From the NCBI GenBank assembly GCA_002346545.1, contig DEAA01000064.1, positions 1 through 64,000 on the forward strand: a DNA stretch of 64,000 nt, in the 5' to 3' direction. Below the pieces are notes generated by a model. That model did not search any database. It was not told the origin of the DNA and saw nothing but the letters and a program-made list of their open reading frames with translations. This document shows positions 1-9,031 of the stretch, in pieces (the first letter of the stretch is position 1; each line of letters opens with the position of its first letter). The translations under genes and the position numbers were made by a program. This DNA comes from Acidobacteria bacterium UBA2994 (GTDB lineage Bacteria; Acidobacteriota; Vicinamibacteria; Vicinamibacterales; UBA8438).

Positions 1-786
1 GTGCAGTGTGGTAGCTGGATGCCGTTCAACGTAACCTTCGACGACCCAACCGGGCGCCTCGCCTACCTGAGCGGTATTGGTTCAGGTGTGACGTTGTACC
101 CAGGGCAGTTGATGGCGTTCAACCAAGACGAAGCGACACGTGGCTTGGTGGATGACTATGACGTCACGTCAGACCTCAACCACAACTACTACAACGGGCT
201 TGAGCTCAGTATGCAGGCTCGTCTCCCGAATGGTGGCACCATCTTTGGTGGCTGGACGGCGCATCAGACCATCCAGGACACCTGTGGATTGCAGTCGAAT
301 CCAAATGGTGTGAACCAAGAAGACATCATTCGTGACGACGAAGATATCCTTCGCGGTGGTATGTTCTGTGACCAGAGCGCGTTGGGAATTCCTTTCCGGA
401 ACGACTTCAAATTGTTCGGCGCGTACCCGCTGCCGGGCGACTTTGAATTCAGCGGTTCCATCCAGATGTACTCGGGCGCCGAGCGTGAGCTTCGGTGGTC
501 AGTGCCGTCCAGTTACTACCCAGGTGGAAACCGGACGACGGGTTCGTCGATTCAGTTGTTTGCCCCAGGCACCAACTTCTTCGAGTACTGGACCCAGGTG
601 GATATCGCCCTTCGGAAGATCTTCCGCTTCGGTGGCTATGAGTCATCGGCGCAGATGGATATCTACAACCTCATGAACGCTGCAACCGTTGTTGACGAAA
701 TCGACAGCTACGGCAGCTCCTTTGGTCGCCCGACGCGTCTTCTGCAGGGTCGTATTCTGCGGACCGCGTTCCAGATCAAATGGTAG
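1..786 (+). CDS. TonB-dependent receptor, C-terminal part (5' end outside window)
   Basis: The frame is open from the first base, so this is the last 261 residues of a longer protein; the GTG at base 1 is not a real start. The sequence is rich in alternating polar and aromatic residues typical of outer-membrane beta strands (YNGLELSMQARLPNGGTIFGG, then DFEFSGSIQMYSGAE) and ends in FQIKW, an aromatic C-terminus as used for Bam-dependent barrel insertion. The spacing and the late IFRFGGYESSAQMDIYNLMN segment resemble the last strands of Oar/CarboxypepD_reg-type TonB receptors common in Acidobacteriota. It would import large or scarce substrates through the outer membrane; the substrate cannot be told. 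A good terminator follows 46 bases after the stop. Confidence 0.82.
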   Translation: MQCGSWMPFNVTFDDPTGRLAYLSGIGSGVTLYPGQLMAFNQDEATRGLVDDYDVTSDLNHNYYNGLELSMQARLPNGGTIFGGWTAHQTIQDTCGLQSNPNGVNQEDIIRDDEDILRGGMFCDQSALGIPFRNDFKLFGAYPLPGDFEFSGSIQMYSGAERELRWSVPSSYYPGGNRTTGSSIQLFAPGTNFFEYWTQVDIALRKIFRFGGYESSAQMDIYNLMNAATVVDEIDSYGSSFGRPTRLLQGRILRTAFQIKW

Positions 787-831
787 TACGGTAGGAATCT
801 TTCCACTCGGCTTCGGCTGGGTGTAGAGTGT

Positions 832-869
832 GGGCCGGTGGGGACACTCCCTGCCGGCCCTTTTTTTTT
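832..869 (+). terminator. Rho-independent terminator after the TonB receptor
   Basis: A 7-bp G+C stem (GGGCCGG at 832-838 with CCGGCCC at 854-860) is followed directly by nine T residues at 861-869. It closes the receptor transcript just before the next gene on the same strand. Confidence 0.9.
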
Positions 870-893
870 GCCGGCTGATACGTGCACCCTTCC

Positions 894-2183
894 ATGCCGA
901 TGTTGATCGATCGACGATCGTTTTTTGACCGTGCTCTGGCTCTGGGAGGAGCCTCCCTGCTTTCTTCCCGATTGGCGGCTCGTCAGCGCAGCGACGCTGA
1001 CAGTTTCCCATGGGGTCAGACTCGAGAGTCACTTCGTGCGCGCTTCGATGATCTCCGTCGCCACTTCGTTTTCGAGTACTACCCTTGGTATGGCAATAAA
1101 CCATTCAACCACTGGCAGCAGTGGGGACGAGTTCCACCGACTGACTTGGCCGGCAGTAGTATGCCGCTTCTCGGGGCCTACGACTCCCGGGCCGTTGCCG
1201 TTCTTGAGCAGCATGCGCGCTGGATCGCCGAGAGTGGCGTCGGCGTGGTTGACTTGAGTTGGTGGGGCGTTGGCAGCTATACCGACCGCGCCGTCTCGAT
1301 CGTGATGGACGTTATGCATGCTCACGACCTGAAGGTGACGTTCCACCTGGAGCCGTACGGCCCAGAGCGAGCTGAACAACTATTGGCAGACATCAGGTAT
1401 TTGCTGCGCGAATATGGCGAAAAGCGACGGTGGGACTGCTTCTATTTCAACCGACGTGACGACGGGCGGGAGGGGCCCGTGTTCAAGTTGTTCGCTACGA
1501 CCGTACCGTCACATCAGGTCGACTGCCATGGTGTGCGACAGCCGGTGGCGGAGTTCGTTGAAGACAGCCGGTGGCGGTGGGCGACTGACCGGGTTCATGC
1601 GGAGTTCAGATCGACCCATCCTGACCTGCTGATTCTGTCTGGTGATAGCTGGCATCCGGAGCGGGTTGCTGCGGCCGGCTTCGATGGGTTTGCGAACTAC
1701 GACCCCACCACGGCAACGAGCGCGTGGCTCGAGGCCGCGCTTGGTGCTTCACGCCGCGGGATGGTCTTTTCGTTCAACGTCAATCCTGGGTTTGACCTCA
1801 TTGAGCGCGTGCGAAGCCAGCAGGACCTCGTGCCGGGAGAGTGTTACACGCCGGTTCCGTTTTTTCCGACCACCTTTCACCTCAACTGGGATCGAGCCGA
1901 CGATCGCGAGCGTGCTGCCGGACTTGCGGACGCGCGGATCATCGAGACATTTGAGCAGAACCTCTGGTTACAAACGCACCCGTGGCTTGGAAACGTTAAA
2001 GCCGGGTTCTTTCTGACGTACATCACGTCGTTCAACGAGTGGCACGAGGGGACGCAGTTTGAGCCGATGCGGGCCCACGCCGATCTTACGCTGTCCGAGC
2101 AGAAGGTCGGTTATCACAACTCGGAGGACGGGTTTTATCGACTGCGTCGCTTGGCCGAATTGGTCGATCGCCTCGGGGCCTAG
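894..2183 (+). CDS. Secreted GH99-like glycoside hydrolase
   Basis: A 429-residue protein with a Tat-like N-terminus (IDRRSFF followed by a hydrophobic stretch with LGGASLL). The body matches the GH99-like/WbsX-type fold: FEYYPWYGNKPFNHWQQWG near the start, a VGVVDLSWWG strand, KVTFHLEPYG, and the late SFNEWHEGTQFEP segment that carries the acidic residues typical of this family. GH99 enzymes cleave alpha-mannosides, but GH99-like bacterial proteins are diverse, so the substrate is unknown. ATG at 894 is chosen; GTG at 882 and ATG at 900 are also in frame and none has a clear Shine-Dalgarno. The gene ends tail to tail with the next one, overlapping by 4 bases. Confidence 0.8.
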   Translation: MPMLIDRRSFFDRALALGGASLLSSRLAARQRSDADSFPWGQTRESLRARFDDLRRHFVFEYYPWYGNKPFNHWQQWGRVPPTDLAGSSMPLLGAYDSRAVAVLEQHARWIAESGVGVVDLSWWGVGSYTDRAVSIVMDVMHAHDLKVTFHLEPYGPERAEQLLADIRYLLREYGEKRRWDCFYFNRRDDGREGPVFKLFATTVPSHQVDCHGVRQPVAEFVEDSRWRWATDRVHAEFRSTHPDLLILSGDSWHPERVAAAGFDGFANYDPTTATSAWLEAALGASRRGMVFSFNVNPGFDLIERVRSQQDLVPGECYTPVPFFPTTFHLNWDRADDRERAAGLADARIIETFEQNLWLQTHPWLGNVKAGFFLTYITSFNEWHEGTQFEPMRAHADLTLSEQKVGYHNSEDGFYRLRRLAELVDRLGA

Positions 2184-2719
2184 CCACTGCCGAAACGCAG
2201 CGTAGTGGCAGTGGTTACCCGGTTTTGCCAAAACGGTGCAGGTCCGAAGATGCGCCGGCGGTCGACCGTGACTCGAACTGCGAGCCGGTCGTGGATCGGG
2301 AGCTCGATTCCACCTCCGACCTGCAGGGCTGCGCGCCGCTCAAATGATGATCCGAAACTGTCGACTGGTGATGGGCTGCGCACGTGCAGGTTAATTTGAG
2401 TTTGTCCTGCGAGCACTTGCACGAGTGGTCGAACACGCCAGACTGGGACCGATATTCTGGCAGAAGCCATGGTGCCGAGAATGCTTGCGTTGACGCCGAG
2501 GCCGAAAATGTCGTCGGTTTGAGTCGTCCGATCGAGTTCGAATCCTACCGCTAACCAAGACGTGGCGTGCCACCCGCCGCCGATGATCCATCCCGGTCCG
2601 ATCCCGCCGACCAGCGTGCTGGAATCGATCGCAGCAACGCCACCCACGACCTCGACCTGCCCTACGGATTGGGTTTGGGCGAGAGCTGGTAGGATGCTAA
2701 CGATCAAGATCAGAGACAC
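2180..2719 (-). CDS. Putative secreted outer-membrane barrel protein
   Basis: About 179 residues. The open frame runs upstream through the tRNA-Ser gene, but the part overlapping the tRNA cannot be coding, so GTG at 2719 (giving SLILIVSILPALAQ, a short signal peptide) is the most plausible start. The mature part has alternating hydrophobic strands and Gly-rich turns (VEVVGGVAAIDSSTLVGG, GWIIGGGWHATSWLAVGFEL) and ends in TTATTLRFGSG, like small OmpA/OmpX-type barrels. No family is recognised. The start lies only 5 bases beyond the 3' CCA of the tRNA, so it is probably co-transcribed with the tRNA, which would have to be cut from the precursor. Confidence 0.6.
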   Translation of the reverse strand: MSLILIVSILPALAQTQSVGQVEVVGGVAAIDSSTLVGGIGPGWIIGGGWHATSWLAVGFELDRTTQTDDIFGLGVNASILGTMASARISVPVWRVRPLVQVLAGQTQINLHVRSPSPVDSFGSSFERRAALQVGGGIELPIHDRLAVRVTVDRRRIFGPAPFWQNRVTTATTLRFGSG

Positions 2720-2724
2720 AAAAA

Positions 2725-2817
2725 TGGCGGAGAGAGTGGGATTCGAACCCACGGTAGGAGGATTACCCCTACACACGCTTTCCAAGCGCGCTCCTTCAAC
2801 CACTCAGACATCTCTCC
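2725..2817 (-). tRNA. tRNA-Ser(GGA)
   Basis: The minus strand folds as a class II tRNA of 93 bases including an encoded CCA. The acceptor stem is GGAGAGA with TCTCTCC, the anticodon loop reads CTTGGAAA (anticodon GGA), a long variable arm follows, and the T arm contains GGGTTCGAATCCC. Discriminator base G fits serine. Confidence 0.96.
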
Positions 2818-2870
2818 GCGAATGCACGTTAGCGGTAACAAAGTCTAACAGTCTCAAACAGGTTTGTGTC

Positions 2871-2899
2871 TTGATCAGCAGTAAGTGCCGACGTACACT
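2871..2899 (+). promoter_or_regulatory. Sigma-70-type promoter for the SRP RNA (and perhaps dnaX)
   Basis: TTGATC at 2871-2876 and TACACT at 2894-2899 are separated by exactly 17 bases, which puts transcription start near 2906, just before the SRP RNA. Confidence 0.65.
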
Positions 2900-2920
2900 G
2901 AAGGTTCTTCCCATGGCGAT

Positions 2921-3044
2921 GGGTCGCACCGTGGCTCGGACCCTGTGCAATTTCAGCCTGCGAACCGCGTCAGGGCCGGAAGGCAGCAGCGCTAAGTAGT
3001 CACTGAGATGTGCCGCAGGTCCTTCCGGGTCGCGGCTGGGACCC
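2921..3044 (+). ncRNA. ffs: Signal recognition particle RNA (4.5S, small bacterial type)
   Basis: The diagnostic domain IV core CAGGGCCGGAAGGCAGCAGC is at 2971-2990; the GGAA tetraloop and the asymmetric loop bind the Ffh M domain. Flanking arms pair: GGACCCUG near 2938-2945 with CAGGUCC near 3016-3022, and GGGUC at 2921 with GACCC ending at 3044. Ends are estimated from the pairing. With Ffh the RNA targets inner-membrane proteins co-translationally. Placement directly before dnaX is a common bacterial arrangement. Confidence 0.9.
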
Positions 3045-3068
3045 GCCACCCACCCGCCGTCACCGCAC

Positions 3069-4970
3069 ATGGCGTATCAGGTCATAGCCCGTAAGTGGCG
3101 CCCGCAACGTTTCGATGATGTGATCGGCCAGCCTGGCGTCACCCAGACGCTGCGCAACGCCATCACCCAGGATCGGCTGGCCCAGGCGTTCGTGTTCGCC
3201 GGTCCCCGCGGGGTCGGCAAGACGACGATCGCCCGCATTCTCGCGCGCGCCCTCAACTGTATGGACGGCCCCACCGAGTCGCCGTGTGGTACTTGTGACG
3301 CCTGTATCGAGATTGCCGAAGGACGCGATATCGATGTACTTGAGATCGATGCCGCGACCCACACCCAGGTCGACAATGTCCGGGAAGTGATCGTTTCCGG
3401 GCTGGCGATCGCCCCGGTGCGTGACCGGTTCAAAGTGTTCATCATCGACGAGGTGCACCAGCTCTCGGCGAGCTCCTTCAACGCCTTGCTCAAGTCGGTC
3501 GAGGAACCCCCGTCGCATGTAGTCTTTATGATGGCCACAACTCTCCTCGACAAGATTCCAGATACCATCCTGTCGCGGTCGCAAGTCTTCGAGTTCCGGA
3601 CCATCGGCACGGCGGCGATCACCGAACAACTCAAGACCATCGCCGCGAGCGAGAACGTTGCGATCGACGACTCGGGACTCACGTTGATCGCACGGTCGGC
3701 AGATGGAAGCATGCGCGACGCGCAGAGCGCGCTCGACCAGGTAATCGCCTTCGCTGGCGACTCGGCGAGTGCCGAAGAGGTGTCGGCTGTACTGGGTCTC
3801 GTGGGTCGGGACGCCGTGTTCGAAGTGGCCGAGACCGTAGCCGACGAGGCGGCGCCGAAGGTGTTCGAGCTGGCCGGGCGTTTCGTCGAATCTGGCTACG
3901 ACCTTCGGTCGGTCTGTCGGGAGCTGTCACGATTGGCGCGCGACCTCCTGGTGCTGAAGGTGGACCCGCGTCGGATCGACGATCCCGAGGTCGCGGCCGA
4001 CAATGAGCGGGCCCGGCTCGAGGCGCTGGCGGGACGGTTTTCACGTGAGGACCTGCTCCGAGGGTTCGAAGTCCTGTCGAAAGTTGAGTTTGAGATCAGA
4101 GGAGCGTCGCAGCCGCGCTATCACTTCGAGGTGGCGATGCTGCGCTGGATGCACCTACGCAACCTCGTGCCGCTGTCTGATTTGGTGGACGGGCTGGCAC
4201 GACAGCCGGCCCCTCAAGGCGGGGCCCCGCCAGTCGACCGTCGGCCTGCGGCGCCGACCGCGAGCCGCCCTGCTGCCGCGCTAGCCCCTTCCACCGCGCC
4301 GGCACGGCCCCGTTCGTCCGCCATGTCATCGTCCCCAGCGGCCGCGGCGCCGCCGGGTTCTCCGCCCGAGTCTGAACCGGGGCCGCCGCGGGCCGAGCCG
4401 TCCGGCCCGACTGGCGCCGAGGATGCGAAGGCCGCGTTTCTTGCTGAGCTCATGCGCACCAAGAAGTTCTTCCACGGTACGGTCGCGGCGCAGGCCCAGG
4501 CGGTTCGGGTTGAGACCGATGCGGTAACCTTCGATTTCAGCGACGGACAGCGCGCACTCGCGCAGCAGGTCGAGCGAAGCCGGACCTGGCTCGAGCCGTT
4601 GGCCACGCGTGTGATCGGCCGCAAGATGCGGGTCGCTACCAGGCAGGTGGCCGCGGCGCCGGCAGCGTCGACCCCGGCCGAAGCCGGACCTTCGGTGGAC
4701 CAGGCCGAGCAGCCGGCGCTCGGCGCCGACCCGGGGCCCGACCCTGCGGTCGAAGAGCCGCCACTCCCCGAGGAGCCACCGGATTTCGATTCTGGCACCA
4801 GAGGCGCCGCCCCCCTCCCGGCGGTTGCCCCGCCGCGACACATAAACCCTATGAAACCGACCGCGGACGACCTGGCCGACGACCTGCTGACGCAGGTGAT
4901 GGACGATGAGGCGGTGCAGACGATGCTCGAAGTGTTCCCCGCCGAGATCAAAGACGTTGAGGAGATATGA
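3069..4970 (+). CDS. dnaX: DNA polymerase III subunit gamma/tau
   Basis: A 633-residue clamp-loader ATPase. Walker [10 protein letters not shown] is at residues 45-53, the zinc-binding cysteines at 64, 73, 76 and 79 (CGTCDAC), Walker B with DEVH at 127-130, and SVEEPP near 143. Clamp-loader domain III follows, then a Pro/Ala-rich linker (about 375-460) and a C-terminal tau-like part. It loads the sliding clamp and links the polymerase cores. No A6G slippery heptamer was seen, so a frameshift-made gamma form is not supported. It lies 24 bases after the SRP RNA and heads a dnaX-ybaB-recR operon. Confidence 0.97.
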   Translation: MAYQVIARKWRPQRFDDVIGQPGVTQTLRNAITQDRLAQAFVFAGPRGVGKTTIARILARALNCMDGPTESPCGTCDACIEIAEGRDIDVLEIDAATHTQVDNVREVIVSGLAIAPVRDRFKVFIIDEVHQLSASSFNALLKSVEEPPSHVVFMMATTLLDKIPDTILSRSQVFEFRTIGTAAITEQLKTIAASENVAIDDSGLTLIARSADGSMRDAQSALDQVIAFAGDSASAEEVSAVLGLVGRDAVFEVAETVADEAAPKVFELAGRFVESGYDLRSVCRELSRLARDLLVLKVDPRRIDDPEVAADNERARLEALAGRFSREDLLRGFEVLSKVEFEIRGASQPRYHFEVAMLRWMHLRNLVPLSDLVDGLARQPAPQGGAPPVDRRPAAPTASRPAAALAPSTAPARPRSSAMSSSPAAAAPPGSPPESEPGPPRAEPSGPTGAEDAKAAFLAELMRTKKFFHGTVAAQAQAVRVETDAVTFDFSDGQRALAQQVERSRTWLEPLATRVIGRKMRVATRQVAAAPAASTPAEAGPSVDQAEQPALGADPGPDPAVEEPPLPEEPPDFDSGTRGAAPLPAVAPPRHINPMKPTADDLADDLLTQVMDDEAVQTMLEVFPAEIKDVEEI

Positions 4971-4983
4971 GCGAGCCGAGCCC

Positions 4984-5283
4984 ATGAACATCCAGAAGAT
5001 GATGCATCAGGCGCAGAAGATGCAGGAGGACCTACAGCGCCAGCTCCGTACCACGAAGGTCGAGGCTACCGCCGGCGGCGGCATGGTTACGGTAGTGATG
5101 AACGGAGTGAAAGAGATTCAAAGCATCACGATCGATCCCGAGGTAGTGTCGGCCGATGATGTCGAGATGCTCCAGGATCTGATCGTTGCCGCGGTCAGTG
5201 ACGCACAGCGTCGCGCGGATGAGCTCCTCCAGCAGCAGATGGGCGGCATGATGGGCGGCATGAACATTCCCGGCCTGACATGA
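4984..5283 (+). CDS. ybaB: YbaB/EbfC family nucleoid-associated protein
   Basis: A 99-residue protein: [20 protein letters not shown] helix, then [25 protein letters not shown] and a second helix with [20 protein letters not shown], ending in a Met/Gly-rich tail ([17 protein letters not shown]). This is the usual YbaB dimer fold that binds DNA. It starts 13 bases after dnaX, and its stop overlaps the recR start as ATGA. The dnaX-ybaB-recR order is conserved in many bacteria. Confidence 0.95.
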   Translation: MNIQKMMHQAQKMQEDLQRQLRTTKVEATAGGGMVTVVMNGVKEIQSITIDPEVVSADDVEMLQDLIVAAVSDAQRRADELLQQQMGGMMGGMNIPGLT

Positions 5284-5876
5284 GCGAGATCGAACCGCTC
5301 GTCCGGTTGACCGAAGAGCTCCAGAAGCTCCCGAGCATCGGCGCCAAGAGCGCGCAGCGCCTGGCCTTTCATCTCCTCAAACAGCCGCGGGAGGATGTGG
5401 ATCGGCTTCGCGCCGCGCTCCACGATGTGAAGGAGCGGGTGACGTACTGTTCGGTATGCTCGAACATCACTGACCGCGATCCCTGTTTCTATTGTACCGA
5501 TCCCGGACGAGACCGGCAGCTGATCTGCGTGGTCGAAGATCCTCACAACGTGGCGGCGGTCGAGAAGACAGGGGATTTCAAGGGCGCCTATCACGTGCTC
5601 ATGGGCGCGCTGTCTCCGCTCAAAGGGGTAGGGCCCGACGACCTGCATATAAAGGGTCTGTTGCAGCGGGTGGGCAGCGACCAGGTGCGGGAAGTGATTC
5701 TCGCCACCAACCCGAACGTCGAAGGTGAAGCGACCGCCATCTATCTGGCCAAGCTGCTGAAGCCGCTCGGCGTGCGGGTCAGCCGCATCGCCATGGGCGT
5801 ACCGGTAGGGAGCGATCTTGAGTACGCGGACGAGATCACGATGTTGAAGGCCATGGAGGGGCGCCGGGAAGTATGA
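5280..5876 (+). CDS. recR: Recombination mediator RecR
   Basis: A 198-residue protein. The N-terminal helix-hairpin-helix ([20 protein letters not shown]) is followed by a zinc finger with Cys 57, 60, 69 and 72 (YCSVCSN and CFYC) and a Toprim domain starting at [18 protein letters not shown]. RecR with RecO/RecF helps load RecA on gapped DNA. The start overlaps the ybaB stop by 4 bases, so translation is coupled. Confidence 0.97.
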   Translation: MSEIEPLVRLTEELQKLPSIGAKSAQRLAFHLLKQPREDVDRLRAALHDVKERVTYCSVCSNITDRDPCFYCTDPGRDRQLICVVEDPHNVAAVEKTGDFKGAYHVLMGALSPLKGVGPDDLHIKGLLQRVGSDQVREVILATNPNVEGEATAIYLAKLLKPLGVRVSRIAMGVPVGSDLEYADEITMLKAMEGRREV

Positions 5877-5890
5877 GTCGTCGTCCGGCT

Positions 5891-6598
5891 TTAGGATTTA
5901 GGCTTTGGGAAGAGCTCGTCAAGCGCGAGCTTCGTCGCTGGCGAACGGCTGGCATTGGCGGCGGTCGCCAGATCTTTTCGTAGACGCGCGAGTCCCATCT
6001 CGTCGTCGACGTCGTACCAGCGATCGACGTAGCTCGCCGCTAGGCCGGCGGCGTCTGCCGCCTTCACTGTATCGTCCAGGGTGTGGTTGGTGCTCCAGCG
6101 AATGTCTCTGAATAGATCCGGTACCACGCTGTTTGTGTCTCCGGCCAGACCCATCAAGTAGTAGCCGCCATCCTCGGCTGGACCCAGGACCACCTGATCC
6201 GGCTGCCGCGACAGGCGACCGAGCGCGGTGCGGACCACTGAGATGGGTAAGGTTGGCAGGTCCGAGCCGATCATGACCACCGGTGAGAGGCCGTCGGCGA
6301 ACAGATCCTCGAACACACCGCGCTCACGCGCGCCTAGGTCGTCGCCGCGCTGTGGAACAAGCTCGTCCGGGCGCACGCCAGCCTCGTCGAAGCCCCGCGT
6401 TCCACCGCTCGTGGTGTAGGCAACCCGCACTACCGAGCCAGTCTTTCGGCATGCCTGCATCGTGTCATTCAGAAACGCGGTGTAGAGGCGGCGACGGCTG
6501 GTTTCCGAAGGCAGGATACTGGCCAGCCGTGACTTCGGTGCCCGAGGGCCGCGCGGTGCACGCGCCATCACGACCACCGCCCGGTGGGACGAGTTCAT
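5891..6598 (-). CDS. DUF2064 / TIGR04282-type glycosyltransferase
   Basis: A 235-residue GT-A-like protein. It begins VVVMARAPRGPRAPKSRLA, has the strand-and-acid motif VVMIGSDLPTLP, then GPAEDGGYYLMGLAG, and near the end YVDRWYDVDDEMGLARL. These are the hallmarks of the DUF2064 family, some members of which are named arsenosugar-type glycosyltransferases; the donor and acceptor here are unknown. The start overlaps the stop of the upstream membrane protein as ATGA, so the two are translated together and may act on one lipid-linked substrate. Confidence 0.85.
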   Translation of the reverse strand: MNSSHRAVVVMARAPRGPRAPKSRLASILPSETSRRRLYTAFLNDTMQACRKTGSVVRVAYTTSGGTRGFDEAGVRPDELVPQRGDDLGARERGVFEDLFADGLSPVVMIGSDLPTLPISVVRTALGRLSRQPDQVVLGPAEDGGYYLMGLAGDTNSVVPDLFRDIRWSTNHTLDDTVKAADAAGLAASYVDRWYDVDDEMGLARLRKDLATAANASRSPATKLALDELFPKPKS

Positions 6599-7644
6599 CG
6601 GCTCGGGCCGTCACCGGCCGCCGCGCGGTTTTCGGCGGAACCCACTGAGAGGCCCCGGCGAGCCAGCAGGACCCCGCCGATCGTCATCCACACGAGCATT
6701 CGGGCTTTTCGGACCAACGCCAGGGTGACGCCGGCGGCGGTGCCGAATTCGAGCAGCTCTGCAAAAGCGGAGGTGCCTGCTTCGTCGACCCCGATGCGCA
6801 TCGGGACCACCTTGAAGACCACGGCGATGAACCGGTTCACCGCCTCGAATACGAACGCGTCGAGGACAGTCGGCGCCACGGGGCTGATCAGCGACAGCAC
6901 CAGGAAGATCTCCAGCACCGCGAGCCCGTGGAACGTCAGTTCCCATGCCGTGAGCGCGGCCAACTGGCCGCCATGACGGGGGTAGCGGCTATAAATTCGG
7001 TCCTCGACGTCACGGACGCGAGCCGCCCAGCGTGCCGCCACGCCTGGGCCTCGTCTCGCCAGCAGGTTCAGGCTTCTGCTGGCGACCCGGACCCGGCGCC
7101 AGATCACGAGATGCACCAGGGTGACGAGCCCGATGATGGTGGCGATCACCCCTACGCTCGCTATCCACCAGGTATCGATGGTTCCGAGTCGAAGCAGCAG
7201 CGCGACGGCACCCCCGGCAATGACCAGGGCAGCCGAGAGCGTATAGAACAAGTTCTCGACTGCGAGTGCCGGCAACGTCCGTTCGACTGGTTCGCGGTCG
7301 GCGACGTACAACGCCTTGGCCGGCTCGCTGACGAGGATGCTCAGGAAGGTCAGATTGCCGAGGGTGTCTCCCGCCACCACCGCTTGAAACGCCGGTCTCA
7401 GATTCAGTTGGTGGGAGCCCTCGAGGCAGCGGCGCCAGGCCATCCCACGAACCATGAACCTGAGACCGCCGAGGGCAAGGACTCCGAGAAACACCCAACC
7501 GAGTCGGCCGATCAGGATCGCGATTTCACCCAGGCCGGCGCGTTGGAAGGTGTAGACGAAGAGCGCCACTCCGGCCAGGCCGGCGACCACCCCGACCGGG
7601 GTGATACGACGCGAGGGGGCGCGAGAGGAAAACGTTGCGGTCAT
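6595..7644 (-). CDS. Lysylphosphatidylglycerol synthase TM-region / flippase-like membrane protein
   Basis: A 349-residue polytopic protein with about eight hydrophobic segments, beginning TPVGVVAGLAGVALFVYTF and including GWVFLGVLALGGLRFMVRGMAWRRCLEG. The motif pattern RFMVRGMAWR followed by GDTLGNLTF, and the late VPMRIGVDEAGTSAF, match the AglD/MprF N-terminal-like (UPF0104) family of predicted flippase-like proteins. It is coupled to the downstream glycosyltransferase by a 4-base overlap, which suggests a role in moving or modifying a glycosylated lipid. It is divergent from the gene at 7692. Confidence 0.8.
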   Translation of the reverse strand: MTATFSSRAPSRRITPVGVVAGLAGVALFVYTFQRAGLGEIAILIGRLGWVFLGVLALGGLRFMVRGMAWRRCLEGSHQLNLRPAFQAVVAGDTLGNLTFLSILVSEPAKALYVADREPVERTLPALAVENLFYTLSAALVIAGGAVALLLRLGTIDTWWIASVGVIATIIGLVTLVHLVIWRRVRVASRSLNLLARRGPGVAARWAARVRDVEDRIYSRYPRHGGQLAALTAWELTFHGLAVLEIFLVLSLISPVAPTVLDAFVFEAVNRFIAVVFKVVPMRIGVDEAGTSAFAELLEFGTAAGVTLALVRKARMLVWMTIGGVLLARRGLSVGSAENRAAAGDGPSR

Positions 7645-7655
7645 CCGCTGTGAAG

Positions 7656-7685
7656 TTGCGACGTCTAGAGCGGCCCCGGCATAAT
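7656..7685 (+). promoter_or_regulatory. Promoter close to the start codon of the DUF4203-like gene
   Basis: TTGCGA at 7656-7661 and CATAAT at 7680-7685 with an 18-base spacer. The predicted transcription start falls at about 7692, which is the ATG itself, so the mRNA may be leaderless. Confidence 0.45.
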
Positions 7686-7691
7686 GCCCGG

Positions 7692-8321
7692 ATGTTACTC
7701 GCGTCGCCCGAGGTGCCAGCGGCGATCATTCTACTTGCCGCCGGGTTGTTAGCCTGCTTTATGGGCTACCGGCTCTTCCGGTGGCTGCTGGGCCTGTACG
7801 GCTTTGTCGGTGGCGCCTACCTCACTTCGCTCTTCGTCAGCATGCCCGAGCCTTGGATGACGGCGGCCGCCGTCGTGACCGGCGGACTGATTGGGGCGCT
7901 GTTTCTGCTGGTGGCCTATTTGGCCGGGGTGGCTATTCTGGGCGCTGGTCTGGGGGCGCTCGCAGTCAGCCTCTTCTGGACGCCCGACGGGGGAAGTGCC
8001 GAGACCTGGGTAGTCATCGCAGCCTGCCTCGTCGGTGCTATCGCGGCGGTGTCGCTCCAGCGCTACGTCATCATCGTCGGTACTTCGTTAGGCGGCGCGT
8101 GGACGGCGCTGGTGGGGGCGCTGGCGCTCGGCGGGCACACCGAATCGGTGGCGGCGGCCGGCGGCGATCCCTGGCAGCTATATCCGATGGTGCCCGCCAA
8201 CGGGCAGGTCGGCTTCGCGATCGGCTGGTTCGGCTTCGGGTTGCTGGCGGCGCTGGTCCAGCTGCGGTGGTCGAGCCCGATGCGCCGCCGAAAACGACGC
8301 TCGTCCGAGGACGACAAGTAG
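7692..8321 (+). CDS. DUF4203-like multi-span membrane protein
   Basis: A 209-residue protein almost wholly made of membrane segments: AAIILLAAGLLACFMGYRLF, LLGLYGFVGGAYL, VVTGGLIGALFLLVAYLAGV, and further helices to LLAALVQL, ending in a basic tail (MRRRKRRSSEDDK) that should face the cytoplasm. The GYRLFRWLLGLYGFVGGAY segment is typical of DUF4203/TM198-like proteins, whose function is unknown. ATG at 7692 is chosen because the promoter-like -10 box lies only 6 bases upstream of it, which makes the upstream in-frame start unlikely. Confidence 0.72.
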   Translation: MLLASPEVPAAIILLAAGLLACFMGYRLFRWLLGLYGFVGGAYLTSLFVSMPEPWMTAAAVVTGGLIGALFLLVAYLAGVAILGAGLGALAVSLFWTPDGGSAETWVVIAACLVGAIAAVSLQRYVIIVGTSLGGAWTALVGALALGGHTESVAAAGGDPWQLYPMVPANGQVGFAIGWFGFGLLAALVQLRWSSPMRRRKRRSSEDDK

Positions 8322-8346
8322 CTCTTGCCCGGCCGCGGCCGGCGCG

Positions 8347-8375
8347 TTGACCAGGTCGGACCGGTCCACTAAAAT
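8347..8375 (+). promoter_or_regulatory. Sigma-70 promoter of tRNA-Asn
   Basis: TTGACC at 8347-8352 and TAAAAT at 8370-8375 with a 17-base spacer, the best consensus promoter in the window. The tRNA begins about 57 bases after the predicted start. Confidence 0.75.
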
Positions 8376-8438
8376 CAGAGGCTGGCCTGACACCAGGGTC
8401 GCCGCCTGGCGACGTCGGGCCGCGTAACTGCCAAGTGG

Positions 8439-8514
8439 TCCTCAGTAGCTCAATTGGCAGAGCATCCGGCTGTTAACCGGAGGGTTGCTGGTTCGAGTCC
8501 AGCCTGAGGAGCCA
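8439..8514 (+). tRNA. tRNA-Asn(GTT)
   Basis: A 76-base class I tRNA with encoded CCA. Acceptor TCCTCAG pairs with CTGAGGA; the D arm reads AGCTCAATTGGCAGAGC; the anticodon arm is CCGGCTGTTAACCGG with anticodon GTT; the T arm contains GGTTCGAGTCC. A 19-base part of this gene (8476-8494) recurs at 16554-16572. Confidence 0.97.
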
Positions 8515-8779
8515 ATTTCTTCAAGAAGTTAGAGGATCGGCCTGTTGGGGATTGGGCTCGCCGTGCCCCTTCTTGTGTCATCCCAGGGTCACTTTTCTGT
8601 TCAGGACGGCCACTGTAGGAATCAGGTGATTCACTTAGCTCGTTCTATAATCCAGCAACCAACATAAAACGAACCATGCCGCTTTCCTGTCCATCGCCGC
8701 GGCCGAGAGCCGGCCAGGCGAAGAAGACATGCGGTATGTTTTCGACCTCGCAACCAGGCGCTGATCTTCGTCTTCGCGG

Positions 8780-8959
8780 TTGGTGCGCCGCCTCATGCCG
8801 CCCTATCAGGCGACGGCACTCGGTCGGTTGAGATCGCCACTCCGCCACCATCCGGTCAAACGACGCCGTGTCAATCCGGCCGTCCACCTTGTCGACGCAC
8901 ATCGCATCGAGCCGGCTTTTGAGTCGGGCACATTCGGCCTGCGGTCCCTCAATCTTCGG
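8780..8959 (-). pseudogene. Remnant of a large serine recombinase (C-terminal region)
   Basis: About 60 codons on the minus strand read like the zinc-ribbon/coiled-coil region of large serine recombinases: ARLKSRLDAMCVDKVDGRID, then TASFDRMVAEWRSQ and LIGRHEAAHQ. Family members usually read DAMYxDKLDGRID and xxFFDRKxxEWR. No catalytic resolvase domain is found upstream, where the FkbM fusion gene begins on the other strand, and the downstream part loses similarity, so this is a decayed fragment. It lies 265 bases after tRNA-Asn, a common integration target. The stretch 8515-9031 otherwise holds nothing recognisable. Confidence 0.6.
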
Positions 8960-9031
8960 CGCCGCTAACCGCGTCCCGCCTCGTGCTACGCTCTTGCTCG
9001 TCCTGCACTGCTCGGTGACACCGGGTTTCGC

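Noticed and set aside
643..1104. 153-codon minus-strand frame over the terminator and the GH99-like start
   Set aside because: It crosses a strong terminator and the start of a real gene; no motif.
2818..2870. Promoter for tRNA-Ser on the minus strand
   Set aside because: TTGAGA is present, but no good -10 box lies 16-18 bases further, so it is not claimed.
3069..4970. Programmed frameshift site in dnaX
   Set aside because: No A6G-type slippery heptamer was found in the gene.
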